This document shows positions 18,610 to 28,193 of a stretch of DNA of 64,000 nt, one piece after another. Positions within the stretch are counted from its first letter, which is position 1; each line of letters starts with the position of its first letter. This DNA is from Avibacterium avium (GTDB lineage: Bacteria > Pseudomonadota > Gammaproteobacteria > Enterobacterales > Pasteurellaceae). The position numbers were made by a program, and so were the translations under genes. The stretch is taken from NCBI RefSeq assembly GCF_900454535.1, contig NZ_UGSP01000001.1, positions 1,795,501 to 1,859,500 on the forward strand. The letters run 5' to 3'. The notes beneath the pieces are model-generated. The model worked only from the letters and a program-made list of their open reading frames with translations. It did not search any database and had not been told where the DNA came from.

Positions 18610-21057
18610 TTAATTATGTAATGTTCTTAAAATATCGGCGAAGATCCCTGCCGCAGTTACCGCATTTCCTGCGCCATAACCACGCAATAATAATGGGATT
18701 GGCTGATAGTAGCGGGTGTAGAATGCTAAGGCATTTTCACCATTTTTTACTTTATACAGTGGATCATCTTGCCCTACCTCTACAATCGACACTTTGCATT
18801 TTCCGTTTTCAATTTGTCCAACATAACGCAGTACTTTGCCCTCTGCTTTCGCTTTTTCCACGCGCGCTTTAAATTCTGCATCAAGCTGTGGCAACATTGC
18901 CATAAATTCGTTCACTGATTTTCCTTCCGCAAAACCTTTTGGCAACACGCCCTCTACTTCCACATCGCTTAATTCTAATTGTAAGCCAGCTTCACGGGCT
19001 AAAATAAGCAATTTACGCGCCACATCTTGTCCTGAAAGATCATCACGAGGATCAGGTTCAGTAAAGCCTTTTTCACGGGCTAATGCGGTAACTTCTGAAA
19101 GCGATAGTCCTTCTTCCAACTTACCAAAAATAAAGGAAAGTGAGCCAGATAAAATGCCACTAAAGCGGATTAATTCATCCCCGGCGGCTAATAAATTTTG
19201 CAAGTTTTCAATCACTGGCAAGCCTGCGCCCACATTAGTTTCATACAAGAATTTATGTTGGCTTTTACGCGCATTTTCACGCAATAAATTATAGTACTCG
19301 AGTTCTCTGGTGTTGGCTTTTTTGTTTGGCGTTACCACGTGGAAGCCCTCGCTTAAAGCACGCGCATACAAGCCAGCAACACTTTCCGCTGATGTGCAAT
19401 CCACAAATACAGGGTTTACAACGTGGTGCAATTTAATGAAAGAAAGCAACACATCAAAGTCTGAAGGCTGTGTGGCATTTTCCAAATCTTCTTGCCAGTG
19501 ATCCAGATTTAAGCCATTGGCATCAAGTAACATTTTATTTGAGTTTGCAATGGCACAAACGCGGATCTCAATGTCCTTTTTTGCTAAATAATCTCGCTGA
19601 TTTTTTACCTGCTCAATTAATTCACTCCCTACGCCACCTACCCCAACGAGAAAAATGTCCACCACTTTTTTGTTATTAAAAAGAGCTTGGTGCGTTGCTT
19701 TCACCGCTTCAATGGCTTTATTTTGTGGCACTACGGCAGAAATAGAACGCTCAGAAGATCCTTGTGCAATCGCTACAATGCTGATATTCGCCTGTGCTAA
19801 TGCGGAGAAGAAATGGGCAGCAATCCCTTTCGCTTGACGCATTCCCTCGCCCACTACGGAGATGATGGAAAGATCTTTGATCACTTCGATTTCTTCTAAA
19901 TCTTGGTTTTTCAGTTCTTGGGCAAATTCCACTTCCAACGCATTTTTTGCCACCTCTGCCGCTTTCACTGGCACACAGAAACTAATGCTGTATTCAGAAG
20001 AAGATTGGGTAATTAAAATCACCGAAACGCCAGCTTTTGACATTGTAGAGAACACGCGAGCGGCCATTCCCACCATTCCTTGCATTCCCGGCCCTGACAC
20101 ATTAAACATCGCCAAATTATCAAGGTTGGTGATCCCTTTTACTTGTAATTGTTCTGATTGCGCATTGCTGTCGATAATTGAGCCTTTGGCATCTGGATTG
20201 CCTGTATTTTTAATTAAGCAAGGAATATTGGCTTGTGCTAATGGCCCAATGGTGCGTGGGTGAATCACTTTCGCCCCGAAATAAGAAAGTTCCATTGCTT
20301 CACGGTAAGAAAGACTTGGCAATAAACGCGCATCAGGCACAAGGCGTGGATCACAGGTAAATACGCCGTCCACATCTGTCCAAATTTCGCACACTGACGC
20401 ATTTAAACAAGCCGCTAAACAAGCCGCAGAATAATCTGAGCCGTTACGCCCTAATAAGACCAACTCACCTTTATCATTACCAGCTGTGAACCCTGCCATT
20501 AACACTACGTTATTTTTTGGAATACTTGCCACATCAATACGTTTGGTGGATTCTTCAATATCCACAGAAGATTCTAAATAACCGCCCTGAGCTAAAAGTT
20601 TTTCTACAGGGTTGATCACCGTAACTTGGTAGCCACGAGTTTCAAACCACGCTTTCATCATTGCAATGGATAATTTTTCCCCACGGCAATCAATGGTGGC
20701 TTTTATCGCATCGTCCAGCACGCCTTTGGCACGAATTTCTGCTAATAACTCTGCAATTTGGGCAAATTCTGCGTCAATCACGGCTTTACAGCCTGCGAGA
20801 TCAAAATTTTCACTTTCGGCATATAAGCCATTAATAATGGTATAGAAAATTTCAAGTGCTTGATTAAAATCGGTATCAGTTGGTAGGTTTTGGCTTGCTT
20901 TTTCAGAAAGGGCGACAAGATAATTGGTGATCTTAGCGGGGGCCGATAACACGCCAGCGGCTTGCTCTTCCAAATGGGCTTTTTCGATCAGCCGTGCCGC
21001 TTGTGAAAAACGTTCTGGATTTGCCAGCGAAGTGCCACCAAATTTTAATACTCGCAT
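18610..21057 (-). CDS. thrA: Bifunctional aspartokinase I / homoserine dehydrogenase I
   Basis: 815 aa, the usual fused ThrA. The N-terminal aspartate kinase starts with [18 protein letters not shown] regulatory domains occupy about 315-460 ([17 protein letters not shown]). The homoserine dehydrogenase NAD(P) loop is [15 protein letters not shown] at about 468-482, with catalytic residues in the [10 protein letters not shown] and [14 protein letters not shown] regions. It catalyses the first and third steps toward threonine and is expected to be inhibited by threonine. ATG at 21057 has a GAGGAGA Shine-Dalgarno. Regulation is by the thrL attenuator immediately upstream. Confidence 0.97.
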   Translation of the reverse strand: MRVLKFGGTSLANPERFSQAARLIEKAHLEEQAAGVLSAPAKITNYLVALSEKASQNLPTDTDFNQALEIFYTIINGLYAESENFDLAGCKAVIDAEFAQIAELLAEIRAKGVLDDAIKATIDCRGEKLSIAMMKAWFETRGYQVTVINPVEKLLAQGGYLESSVDIEESTKRIDVASIPKNNVVLMAGFTAGNDKGELVLLGRNGSDYSAACLAACLNASVCEIWTDVDGVFTCDPRLVPDARLLPSLSYREAMELSYFGAKVIHPRTIGPLAQANIPCLIKNTGNPDAKGSIIDSNAQSEQLQVKGITNLDNLAMFNVSGPGMQGMVGMAARVFSTMSKAGVSVILITQSSSEYSISFCVPVKAAEVAKNALEVEFAQELKNQDLEEIEVIKDLSIISVVGEGMRQAKGIAAHFFSALAQANISIVAIAQGSSERSISAVVPQNKAIEAVKATHQALFNNKKVVDIFLVGVGGVGSELIEQVKNQRDYLAKKDIEIRVCAIANSNKMLLDANGLNLDHWQEDLENATQPSDFDVLLSFIKLHHVVNPVFVDCTSAESVAGLYARALSEGFHVVTPNKKANTRELEYYNLLRENARKSQHKFLYETNVGAGLPVIENLQNLLAAGDELIRFSGILSGSLSFIFGKLEEGLSLSEVTALAREKGFTEPDPRDDLSGQDVARKLLILAREAGLQLELSDVEVEGVLPKGFAEGKSVNEFMAMLPQLDAEFKARVEKAKAEGKVLRYVGQIENGKCKVSIVEVGQDDPLYKVKNGENALAFYTRYYQPIPLLLRGYGAGNAVTAAGIFADILRTLHN

Positions 21058-21108
21058 AGAAATTCTCCTCAGTATAAATGTTGTGAATGCAAAAAATGCT
21101 TATAAAAA

Positions 21109-21133
21109 AACCCGCACTTTGTAATGCGGGTTT
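21109..21133 (-). terminator. thr operon attenuator
   Basis: On the minus strand AACCCGCA and TGCGGGTT pair around a short loop and are followed by seven T residues. It sits between the thrL stop and the thrA start, the position of the classical thr attenuator. One arm is a USS with one mismatch (AAGTGCGGG). Confidence 0.9.
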
Positions 21134-21156
21134 TCTGTGATCCTGTTTTTAACGCA

Positions 21157-21222
21157 CTAACCCGCCCCATTCATCGTAATGGTAATAATGGTGGTGGTAA
21201 TAATTGCCATTGTGCGTTGCAT
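21157..21222 (-). CDS. thrL: thr operon leader peptide
   Basis: 21-residue open reading frame: MQRTMAIITTTIITIT followed by MNGAG and stop. It has six threonine and five isoleucine codons, the pattern that senses charged Thr and Ile tRNA in the E. coli thr leader, and it shares the E. coli peptide's NGAG ending. AGGAAA precedes the ATG at suitable spacing. It starts 29 bases after the predicted transcription start and ends 24 bases before the attenuator stem. It is too short for automatic gene calls. Confidence 0.93.
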   Translation of the reverse strand: MQRTMAIITTTIITITMNGAG

Positions 21223-21257
21223 TGTTGTGATTTTCCTAACAAAAAATGATGGTGTTA

Positions 21258-21286
21258 GAAATACCGAAATTTTCACGCCTTGTCAA
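21258..21286 (-). promoter_or_regulatory. thr operon promoter
   Basis: Minus-strand perfect -35 TTGACA (21281-21286), 17-base spacer, -10 TATTTC (21258-21263). The transcript would start near 21251, just upstream of thrL. Confidence 0.75.
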
Positions 21287-21358
21287 ACAGAAAATGAATA
21301 ATATAGAATGATTTTGTTAAAATAATGCGAAACTTCATAGGATATAGGTAAACCAGCA

Positions 21359-22063
21359 ATGACCATTCAACAAAATTTACAACAGGTGCAAACACAAATC
21401 CAACAAGCGTGCGAGCAAGCTCAGCGAGCCAACACGGATATCACTCTATTGGCGGTGAGCAAAACCAAGCCCGTAGAAGCCATTTTGACTGCCTACCAAG
21501 CGGGACAACGTCAATTTGGCGAAAACTATGTGCAAGAGGGGGTAGAAAAAATCCAGCATTTTGAGGGGCAAGGTTTCGATCTCGAATGGCATTTCATCGG
21601 GCCGTTGCAATCAAACAAAACCCGTTTAGTGGCGGAACATTTTGATTGGATACAAACCCTTGATCGCGCCAAGATTGCCGATCGTCTTAATGATCAGCGT
21701 CCCCACTACAAAAAACCGTTGAATGTGCTGATTCAAATTAATATTAGCGATGAAAGCAGTAAATCAGGCATTCAACCTGCGGAAATGCTGGATTTGGCAA
21801 AACACATCAAAAATCTACCGCACTTATGTTTGCGTGGGTTAATGGCAATTCCTGCGCCAACAGATGATATTCATCAACAAAAACAAGCCTTTATGCAAAT
21901 GCAGCAGCTTTTCGAGCAGCTTAAACGTGCGCTGCCTGAATGCCAAATTGACACCCTTTCAATGGGAATGTCAGACGATTTAACTGCCGCCATTGAATGT
22001 GGTTCAACAATGGTTCGCATTGGCACAGCAATTTTTGGCGCACGCGATTACACGCAAAAATAA
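21359..22063 (+). CDS. yggS: YggS/PLPBP family pyridoxal phosphate homeostasis protein
   Basis: 234-aa single-domain TIM barrel related to the N-terminal half of alanine racemase. The PLP lysine is in LLAVSKTKPVEA (about residue 36), followed by FGENYVQEG, WHFIGPLQSNK and the C-terminal SMGMSDDLTAAIECGSTMVR phosphate-binding signature. It binds PLP, lacks known catalysis and buffers free cofactor. It is monocistronic here and divergent from the thr operon. The window also encodes a pyridoxal kinase (53651-54511). Confidence 0.94.
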   Translation: MTIQQNLQQVQTQIQQACEQAQRANTDITLLAVSKTKPVEAILTAYQAGQRQFGENYVQEGVEKIQHFEGQGFDLEWHFIGPLQSNKTRLVAEHFDWIQTLDRAKIADRLNDQRPHYKKPLNVLIQINISDESSKSGIQPAEMLDLAKHIKNLPHLCLRGLMAIPAPTDDIHQQKQAFMQMQQLFEQLKRALPECQIDTLSMGMSDDLTAAIECGSTMVRIGTAIFGARDYTQK

Positions 22064-22148
22064 GCCTTGTTTTAAGCAAAACTCTGTAATGCTTTTTACC
22101 CCTGACTATGGCATAATGCCTAGAATTTTCTGATGATTGGAGATGATT

Positions 22149-22556
22149 ATGCGAATTTTACATACAATGTTACGCGTGGGCGATTTAGATCGTTCGATTA
22201 AATTTTATCAAGATGTGTTAGGAATGCGTTTATTACGCACCAGCGAAAACCCAGAATATAAATATACCCTTGCTTTTTTAGGTTATGACGATGAAGACAA
22301 AGCTTCTGTGCTTGAATTAACCTACAACTGGGGCGTGCACGAATACGATCTTGGCAATGCTTATGGGCATATCGCTATCGGCGTGGACGATATTTATGCC
22401 ACTTGCGAAGCCGTTCGCCAAGCAGGCGGAAAAGTTACTCGTGAGCCGGGTCCAGTAAAAGGTGGCAAAACAGTGATTGCCTTCGTGGAAGATCCTGATG
22501 GTTACAAAATCGAGTTTATCGAAAATAAAAATGCGCAAGCTGGATTAGGCAACTAA
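22149..22556 (+). CDS. gloA: Lactoylglutathione lyase (glyoxalase I)
   Basis: 135 aa starting at ATG 22149, chosen because GGAG lies six bases upstream and the start [16 protein letters not shown] aligns with known GlxI. The in-frame TTG at 22137 would place that Shine-Dalgarno inside the gene. It converts the methylglyoxal-glutathione hemithioacetal to S-lactoylglutathione. Expected metal ligands are visible: His5, the Glu in LELTYNWG, the His in [10 protein letters not shown], and the Glu in GYKIEFIE. gloA followed by rnt is the order seen in E. coli. Confidence 0.95.
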   Translation: MRILHTMLRVGDLDRSIKFYQDVLGMRLLRTSENPEYKYTLAFLGYDDEDKASVLELTYNWGVHEYDLGNAYGHIAIGVDDIYATCEAVRQAGGKVTREPGPVKGGKTVIAFVEDPDGYKIEFIENKNAQAGLGN

Positions 22557-22573
22557 GCTAAAATAATTTGTTA

Positions 22574-22618
22574 AAAAGCGCGGTGGAAATTTTCGCAAAT
22601 TTTACACCGCACTTTTTA
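22574..22618 (+). terminator. Terminator after gloA with a decayed USS arm
   Basis: The right arm is a perfect reverse USS (CACCGCACTTTTT), while the left arm reads AAAAAGCGCGGTG, one mismatch from its partner. T residues follow. Confidence 0.7.
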
Positions 22619-22649
22619 TCTCACCTTTGATCTGATAGTCCATAATGTT

Positions 22650-23297
22650 ATGACAACAAGCGAACCCATTAATTATAATTTGCTGAAAAACCGCTTTCGT
22701 GGCTACTTGCCCGTGATTATTGATGTAGAAACCGCAGGCTTTAACGCAAAAACTGATGCGTTACTTGAAATCGCCGCTATTACGGTAAAAATGGACGAAA
22801 ATGGGTTCTTATTACCCGATCAAAAGTGCCATTTTCATATTCAACCTTTTGAAGGGGCGAATATCAATCCTGATTCACTCAAATTTAACGGCATTGATAT
22901 TGATAACCCCTTGCGTGGTGCGATTTCGGAAAATATCGCCATTAGTGAATTATTCAAAATGGTGCGTCAAGCACAAAAACAAGCGGAATGCCAACGTTCC
23001 ATTATCGTGGCGCATAATGCCACTTTCGACCAAAGTTTCTTAATGGCGGCGGCTGAGCGCGTGCAAGCCAAACGCAATCCATTCCACCCTTTTGGAATGT
23101 TTGACACCGCCACATTAAGCGGATTTATGTTCGGTCAAACGGTACTGGTGAAAGCCTGCCAAGCGGCGAACATTCCTTTTGATCATAAACAAGCGCATTC
23201 CGCTTTATATGATACAGAACGCACCGCAGAATTATTCTGTTATATGGTAAATCATCTCAAACAATTAGGTGGTTTTCCCCATCAAATAACAGAATAA
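22650..23297 (+). CDS. rnt: Ribonuclease T
   Basis: 215-aa DEDDh 3'-5' exonuclease that trims tRNA and other stable RNA ends. Catalytic acidic residues are in [19 protein letters not shown] (Asp, Glu at about 23-25), [13 protein letters not shown] (Asp), and the final [13 protein letters not shown] (His, Asp). The length is typical. The Shine-Dalgarno before the ATG at 22650 is weak; no better start exists, and the preceding terminator suggests its own promoter in the 22600s. Confidence 0.95.
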   Translation: MTTSEPINYNLLKNRFRGYLPVIIDVETAGFNAKTDALLEIAAITVKMDENGFLLPDQKCHFHIQPFEGANINPDSLKFNGIDIDNPLRGAISENIAISELFKMVRQAQKQAECQRSIIVAHNATFDQSFLMAAAERVQAKRNPFHPFGMFDTATLSGFMFGQTVLVKACQAANIPFDHKQAHSALYDTERTAELFCYMVNHLKQLGGFPHQITE

Positions 23298-23349
23298 GTG
23301 CGGTAATTTTTTTATAAACTTTCTTTTTCTCTTAAATAAGGACAATGCA

Positions 23350-24708
23350 ATGTTACTTTCCAATCCTGTTGTGATTTCTATCATTGTATTGCTTGCGTTA
23401 AGTTTATTGCGCATTAACGTGGTGATTGCTTTGATCATTTCCGCGCTAACCGCAGGCTTATGCAGCAATTTAACAATGAGCGAAACCATTCAAACCTTTA
23501 CGGGTGGCTTAGGCGGCGGCGCTGAAGTGGCGATGAACTACGCTATTTTAGGTGCATTTGCTGTGGCAATTTCTAAATCAGGCATTACCGATTTGCTTGC
23601 TTTCAAAGTGATCCAAAAACTCGGCCATTCGCCAAACGGGCTTTCAATGGCGACATTTAAATATTTCATTTTGGCAGTGTTGGTGATTTTCTCTATTTCA
23701 TCACAAAACTTATTGCCTGTGCATATCGCCTTTATTCCTATTGTGATCCCACCACTGCTCGCCATTTTCAATAAATTGAAAATTGACCGCCGCGCCGTGG
23801 CTTGTGTGCTGACATTCGGTTTAACCGCTACTTATATGCTCTTGCCAGTGGGATTCGGAAAAATCTTTATCGAAAGTATTTTGGTAAAAAATATCAACCA
23901 AGTGGGCGCGCCGCTCGGCTTACATACCAGCGTTGGCGAAGTTTCCCTTGCAATGATGCTACCGGTGATTGGAATGATTTTAGGTTTACTCACCGCCGTG
24001 TTCATCACTTATCGCAAACCAAGAGAATATGCCGTTTCAGACAACAACCTTAGCACGCAAGAAATTGAACAGCATATTGCGAACATCAAACCGTTCCACG
24101 TTATCGCCAGCATTGTTGCGATTGTGGTTACTTTCGGTTTACAACTTTTCACTGATTCCACCATTATCGGCGGTTTAGCAGGTTTAATCATTTTCGCTGT
24201 TTGTGGCATTTTCAAATTGAAAGAAAGTAACGATATTTTCCAACAAGGCTTACGCCTAATGGCAATGATCGGCTTTGTGATGATTGCTGCATCAGGCTTT
24301 GCTGCGGTGATTAACGCCACTGGCGGCGTAACCCAATTAGTGGACACATTCAGCCAAGGCTTAGGCGCAGACAACAAAGGATTAGCCGCATTATTAATGT
24401 TAATTGTGGGCTTGTTTATCACAATGGGGATCGGATCCTCTTTCTCTACGGTGCCAATCATCACCTCAATTTATGTGCCACTGTGTTTAACCCTTGGATT
24501 TAGCCCATTAGCCACGGTTTCCATCGTAGGCGTGGCCGCCGCACTCGGTGATGCAGGCTCCCCAGCTTCCGACTCCACACTCGGCCCAACATCAGGCTTG
24601 AATATGGACGGCAAACACGATCACATTTGGGATTCTGTCGTGCCGACCTTTATTCACTACAACATTCCATTAATTATTTTCGGCTGGTTGGCTGCAATGT
24701 ATTTATAA
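23350..24708 (+). CDS. Na+/H+ antiporter family protein (NhaC/YuiF-like)
   Basis: 452-aa membrane protein with about 11-12 hydrophobic segments, a [22 protein letters not shown] block near residue 52 (written as [13 protein letters not shown] then AILGAFAVA) and a late [19 protein letters not shown] motif. The latter belongs to the ion-transporter superfamily that includes NhaC and amino-acid permease-like YuiF proteins. Cation exchange or amino-acid transport are both possible. A good AAGGA precedes the ATG, and a strong terminator follows. Confidence 0.75.
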   Translation: MLLSNPVVISIIVLLALSLLRINVVIALIISALTAGLCSNLTMSETIQTFTGGLGGGAEVAMNYAILGAFAVAISKSGITDLLAFKVIQKLGHSPNGLSMATFKYFILAVLVIFSISSQNLLPVHIAFIPIVIPPLLAIFNKLKIDRRAVACVLTFGLTATYMLLPVGFGKIFIESILVKNINQVGAPLGLHTSVGEVSLAMMLPVIGMILGLLTAVFITYRKPREYAVSDNNLSTQEIEQHIANIKPFHVIASIVAIVVTFGLQLFTDSTIIGGLAGLIIFAVCGIFKLKESNDIFQQGLRLMAMIGFVMIAASGFAAVINATGGVTQLVDTFSQGLGADNKGLAALLMLIVGLFITMGIGSSFSTVPIITSIYVPLCLTLGFSPLATVSIVGVAAALGDAGSPASDSTLGPTSGLNMDGKHDHIWDSVVPTFIHYNIPLIIFGWLAAMYL

Positions 24709-24734
24709 GCAATGTTAGATAGAAGATAGACAGA

Positions 24735-24763
24735 AAAAGGACATCACAAGATGTCCTTTTTTA
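24735..24763 (+). terminator. Rho-independent terminator after the antiporter gene
   Basis: AAAAGGACAT (24735-24744) pairs perfectly with ATGTCCTTTT (24751-24760) around six bases, and a T run follows. Confidence 0.9.
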
Positions 24764-24815
24764 TGCGATAATTTCCGCGCTACCCAATCTCACTAAATCA
24801 ATATTGAACGGAAAA

Positions 24816-25409
24816 ATGAACAAAACTCAACTCATTCAAGCGTTACGCCAAAAAATTACGCAATGTTATCAGCAATATCCAATGCCTGATACTGAGAAAA
24901 TTTATGCAAAATTTGACCGCACTTTATTTAGTGAAGATTTCCAGCTATTCAAATTTTATCGCGCCGAATTAGACAACACCCTTGCTCAAATCGCACGTTT
25001 GCAAGAAAACGAACAGGCTCAATGTCAATTTTATAGCGAAAAACTGCTTGCCCAATTACAAGCCTTGCTAGATGCCATAAAACAACAGAAATCAAGAAAA
25101 ACAACGCAGCGTAATCCCACAAAAGCGCCGCTCACCGCTAAGGATAAGCAACAACACGCCATTCATCGCCTGCCACCAAGAGAACGCTTAGAAAAATATT
25201 ACGAAGCCCTGCAAGCCTTAAATGCAAAAATTGAGCAGCAACAAGATCAGTATTTTCAAGCCCAAGAAGAATTGGAAAAACAACGGCTCCAACAGCTCAT
25301 CGCACACACCCAACAACGCCGCGCACGTTGTTTGGAAGCCATTGAACTATTAGAACAATACTTAGCATTGCAACAAAAAGAAAAGGCTGATCAGTGTGAT
25401 CAGCCTTAG
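24816..25409 (+). CDS. priC: Primosomal replication protein N'' (PriC)
   Basis: 197 aa from ATG 24816; the in-frame TTG four codons earlier lacks a Shine-Dalgarno, whereas GGAAAA precedes the ATG. It is all helical, with the family segment FDRTLF near residue 33 and the conserved C-terminal block HRLPPRERLEKYYEALQALN at about residues 111-130. PriC helps reload DnaB at stalled forks; dnaB is also in this window. The gene is rich in Gln, Lys and Glu and predicted coiled coil after about residue 130. Confidence 0.88.
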   Translation: MNKTQLIQALRQKITQCYQQYPMPDTEKIYAKFDRTLFSEDFQLFKFYRAELDNTLAQIARLQENEQAQCQFYSEKLLAQLQALLDAIKQQKSRKTTQRNPTKAPLTAKDKQQHAIHRLPPRERLEKYYEALQALNAKIEQQQDQYFQAQEELEKQRLQQLIAHTQQRRARCLEAIELLEQYLALQQKEKADQCDQP

Positions 25410-25411
25410 CA
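25383..25411. terminator. Hairpin overlapping the priC stop
   Basis: AAGGCTGATCA (25383-25393) and TGATCAGCCTT (25397-25407) form an 11-pair stem with a three-base loop. It encodes the last codons of priC and faces the convergent lipoprotein gene. There is no long T run on the + strand, so it may protect the RNA end more than terminate. Confidence 0.6.
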
Positions 25412-25428
25412 AGGATAGATAACTACGA

Positions 25429-25866
25429 TTATTTAACCTCAATGGTTAAATCATATTCAGCACTTTTATCCTTTCTTGCTGAGTTACGCGGTTGAGCAAC
25501 ACGCACTTCGTATTCTGTGGTTTCAGGCAAAGTGAATGACTCGCCATAACTATAATCATCATAACCGAATAAGAACGCTTCAGCATCGCCCTTGGTATCT
25601 AACGTTAATGTTAATACTTCCCCTTTTTTGCCTGGGAATTTATAAGAGTCAAAATCATACCCTGTAATTTTGCCTTTTACGTGCTGAACAAAGCCAGAAG
25701 ACTGCGTTGATTTTTCCACCACGGATGGGGCTTTTTGCTCTGCAGTTTGCTCAGTTGCAGGCGCTTGTGCCTTCGCTGATGTAGTAGGTTTAGGATCTGA
25801 ACAACCTGCTAATAATACAGTTGCACTTGCAAATAAGGTGGTTAAAAATAAATTTGTTTTTTTCAT
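25429..25866 (-). CDS. Small lipoprotein of unknown function
   Basis: 145 aa from ATG 25866, which follows GGAGA. The longer frame to 26034 lies inside the azlD gene and is rejected. It has a lipoprotein signal peptide with lipobox LLAGC (Cys22). A Thr/Ala/Gln/Glu-rich linker extends to about residue 65, then comes a compact beta domain with GYDFDSYKFPGKKGE and YEVRVAQPRN. I do not recognise a named family; the domain has the look of a pre-peptidase-like or inhibitor-like beta sandwich. It follows azlD by about 85 bases and may be co-transcribed. Confidence 0.7.
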   Translation of the reverse strand: MKKTNLFLTTLFASATVLLAGCSDPKPTTSAKAQAPATEQTAEQKAPSVVEKSTQSSGFVQHVKGKITGYDFDSYKFPGKKGEVLTLTLDTKGDAEAFLFGYDDYSYGESFTLPETTEYEVRVAQPRNSARKDKSAEYDLTIEVK

Positions 25867-25952
25867 TATCTTCTCCAAGATAAAATCCTTAAGGAAATGT
25901 CTATGAATATATTGTCTACACTCAGACAGCAAGAAAAATAAAAAATTCAATG

Positions 25953-26285
25953 TTAATGCACAAAAACAGCTTGCACTAAAAACATATACAATGCCGTGCC
26001 TGCGATCATCGACAAAAACATATTCTTTTTCCAAAAATGTAAGCCTAAAACCACCGCTCCCGCAATAAAATCGGGCGCGCCAAAATAGGCGGTGGAAAAA
26101 TCAATATTTTTGTAGCAATACACCACCAACATTCCAAACATTGCACCCGGTAACACTTTGCCTAAATAGCGAATATAAGGCGGAACAGGGCGATGTGCAG
26201 GAAAGATCACAAAGGGCAAAACACGACAAAGTTGCACCGCTAAGATGGCAATACCAATAGTGATAATCTGTTCAGTTAATGTCAT
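25953..26285 (-). CDS. azlD: AzlD-type branched-chain amino acid exporter small subunit
   Basis: 110 aa with four hydrophobic segments and the AzlD motif CRVLPFVIFPAHRPVPPYIRYLG split as CRVLPFVIF and PAHRPVPPYIRYLG near residues 20-42, then LPGAMFGMLVVYC. It is the small partner of AzlC in a two-component amino acid exporter. It begins directly after the azlC stop. YgaH is the E. coli counterpart. Confidence 0.85.
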   Translation of the reverse strand: MTLTEQIITIGIAILAVQLCRVLPFVIFPAHRPVPPYIRYLGKVLPGAMFGMLVVYCYKNIDFSTAYFGAPDFIAGAVVLGLHFWKKNMFLSMIAGTALYMFLVQAVFVH

Positions 26286-27023
26286 TTAATCCACCTTTTC
26301 TAATTTGCTGGTTAATTTTGGCCGCCACAGGCTGAGCGCCACTAAAATACCAATCAGGGTTGGAATTAAAAAGTGATTTTTCCCCACCACCACTAAGCAA
26401 AGCAAGGCGATCCCCAAACCTAATAAGGAACTTTCGTGGGATTTTTCTTTCATCCAATTTTCTGCAAAAATCACTAAAAAAAGTGCCATCATCGCAAATT
26501 CAATGCCTTTCAAATCGAATGGAATCACATCACCAAAAAGATTGCCTAGCACCGCGCCAATCACCCAATAGCAATGCAAATATAGGCTGACAAAAAGCAT
26601 ATACCAACCTTTGTCTAAGTGCGGTGGAATTTTCGCCATATAATTGAGCGAAAAACTTTCATCTACCAGCGTGCTGATCAAATACCAGCGCTTTTTGCCC
26701 AATTTTGAATGATATTTTTCCAGCATAGAAAGACTATAAAAGAGCTGGCGTAAGCTCACCATTAAGGTCAGCAAGAAAATATGCAAAGGCGCGAAAGCCA
26801 TCACTAATGCCCCTGCAACAATAAATTCGACTGATCCTGCGTAAATTAATGCCGCCATAAAAAAGGGATACCACGCGCCAAAGCCTAGGGCTTTCATATA
26901 AAGGCCGTAAGCCACGCCAAGAAAAAGAAAGCCGATCACCATTGGCAGAGAATAAGGAAATGCCGCCTTGGCTGCCGCCCAAATTGGGCTGTTATGTTGT
27001 GCTGGTTGGTTACTACTACTCAT
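26286..27023 (-). CDS. azlC: AzlC-type branched-chain amino acid exporter large subunit
   Basis: 245 aa with seven to eight hydrophobic segments and the family motif FLFLGVAYGLYMKALGFG (about 37-54), then YAGSVEFIVAGAL and SLRQLFYSLSM. E. coli YgaZH exports valine and methionine. Its ATG overlaps the metR stop in the sequence ATGAGTAG, so azlC is translationally coupled to the methionine regulator; I infer methionine as a substrate. The first residues are four Ser codons in a repeat of AGT. Confidence 0.87.
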   Translation of the reverse strand: MSSSNQPAQHNSPIWAAAKAAFPYSLPMVIGFLFLGVAYGLYMKALGFGAWYPFFMAALIYAGSVEFIVAGALVMAFAPLHIFLLTLMVSLRQLFYSLSMLEKYHSKLGKKRWYLISTLVDESFSLNYMAKIPPHLDKGWYMLFVSLYLHCYWVIGAVLGNLFGDVIPFDLKGIEFAMMALFLVIFAENWMKEKSHESSLLGLGIALLCLVVVGKNHFLIPTLIGILVALSLWRPKLTSKLEKVD

Positions 27024-27945
27024 CTAAAACAGATAATCCCGGTAAGGTAGAAAAACTTTGTGCTTTTACGGTTTGATAAAAATCATCAACAAACGCCACG
27101 TCAGCGTCCATTTCACGAAATGCCGCATAAAGATTGCTGTATAGCCCTTGATTGGTAATTTTTTTCGCCACAATATAACCACGATCTAAATAAGGTTTGG
27201 CCGCCCAAAATGGCAACGCCGCAATCCCACGTTTGCTCGCCACTAACTGAATAATCGCAATGGTTAATTCACTGGTGCGGCGTGTTGGATTAATGCCTTT
27301 CGGATTTAACACTTTTTTCAGCAAATCCAGCATATCATCAGGCACAGGATAGGTAATTAAGGTTTGATCGATAAAATCTTCCGCTTGCCAAATATCTTTA
27401 TTCGCTAAAGGATGATCTTTGGCACACAAGCCCACCATTTCATAAGAAAACAACGGCTTATGCACAATGCCTGCGGTTTCTTCAATTTCCGAAACCACCG
27501 CCCAATCGGCACGATGGCTGAGCAGCAAGCCCACCGTATCCGTATGAAAACCCGATACAATATCCAATTCTACCAACGGCCAATTCTGACGAAAGCTATC
27601 CATTGCCGGCATCAGCCAATCAAAACAAGTATGGCACTCCACCGCAATGCGCAACTCACCCGCCTCACCTTGCTTAACTCGCGCCAAATCTCGCTCCGCC
27701 TCCACCACTTTCGGCAAAATATCATTCGCCAACTTAATTAACCGCTCCCCCGCCGAAGTAAAACGCAGGGGTTGGCTTTTACGCTCAAATAACGGCAAGC
27801 CGTATTGCTCTTCCAACAATTTAATTTGATGAGAAAGAGCCGATTGGGTGAGATACACACGTTTAGCCGCCAAAGAAACACTGCCCGTCTCTTTCAAAGC
27901 TAAAAGGGTTTTCAAATGGCGAAGTTCAAGAAATATGGGTTTCAT
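27016..27945 (-). CDS. metR: MetR, LysR-type regulator of methionine genes
   Basis: 309 aa from ATG 27945 (MKPIFLELRHLKTLLALKE). The longer frame to 27999 enters the hairpin and promoter region and is rejected. The N-terminal winged helix (about 1-65) includes GSVSLAAKRVYLTQSALSHQ. The effector domain has AVECHTCFDWLMPAM, the MetR homocysteine-binding region. In the family it activates metE and metH with homocysteine as co-inducer. It is divergent from metE, the usual arrangement, and continues into azlCD. Confidence 0.94.
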   Translation of the reverse strand: MKPIFLELRHLKTLLALKETGSVSLAAKRVYLTQSALSHQIKLLEEQYGLPLFERKSQPLRFTSAGERLIKLANDILPKVVEAERDLARVKQGEAGELRIAVECHTCFDWLMPAMDSFRQNWPLVELDIVSGFHTDTVGLLLSHRADWAVVSEIEETAGIVHKPLFSYEMVGLCAKDHPLANKDIWQAEDFIDQTLITYPVPDDMLDLLKKVLNPKGINPTRRTSELTIAIIQLVASKRGIAALPFWAAKPYLDRGYIVAKKITNQGLYSNLYAAFREMDADVAFVDDFYQTVKAQSFSTLPGLSVLDE

Positions 27946-27985
27946 CACAACATTCAGATAAAAAACAAGGGATAAAATTATACAC

Positions 27986-28033
27986 AAAAACCACCGCACT
28001 TTGTCTTATAAACTTAAAAGAGCGGTGGTTTTT
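27986..28033. terminator. Hairpin between metR and metE
   Basis: AACCACCGC (27989-27997) pairs with GCGGTGGTT (28022-28030), flanked by A and T runs so it can terminate in either direction. It holds one USS. A minus-strand TATAAT (27977-27982) lies on the metR side, so the hairpin probably insulates the two divergent units. Confidence 0.65.
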
Positions 28034-28103
28034 TGTTGAATTTTTTCCTTTTGTCAGATGTTCTACATTAATTTTATTCATACAAAACGTGAAAATTATG
28101 ACG

Positions 28104-28132
28104 TTGCATAATACAGAGCCTTTCGGCATTAT
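28104..28132 (+). promoter_or_regulatory. metE promoter
   Basis: -35 TTGCAT (28104-28109), 17-base spacer, -10 CATTAT (28127-28132). The transcript would start near 28139, a few bases before the MetJ boxes. Confidence 0.6.
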
Positions 28133-28144
28133 TAAACACAAGAA

Positions 28145-28160
28145 AGACGTTTAGACGTCT
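28145..28160 (+). promoter_or_regulatory. Two tandem MetJ met boxes
   Basis: AGACGTTT (28145-28152) is followed without a gap by AGACGTCT (28153-28160), the exact 8-base met-box consensus. Two adjacent boxes are the minimum MetJ operator. They overlap the start of the predicted transcript, so MetJ with S-adenosylmethionine should repress metE. metJ itself is not in the window. Confidence 0.88.
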
Positions 28161-28193
28161 ATTTGATTAAATCACAAAGACAGGAGTTTGATT

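Noticed and set aside
18836-20263. Open frames opposite thrA
   Set aside because: They lie fully within thrA, without start signals or recognisable domains.
24009-24464. 151-aa frame opposite the antiporter gene
   Set aside because: It is antisense to conserved membrane segments and shows no family features.
25867-26034. N-terminal extension of the lipoprotein
   Set aside because: It overlaps the azlD gene and lacks a signal; a lipobox signal peptide with a Shine-Dalgarno begins at 25866.
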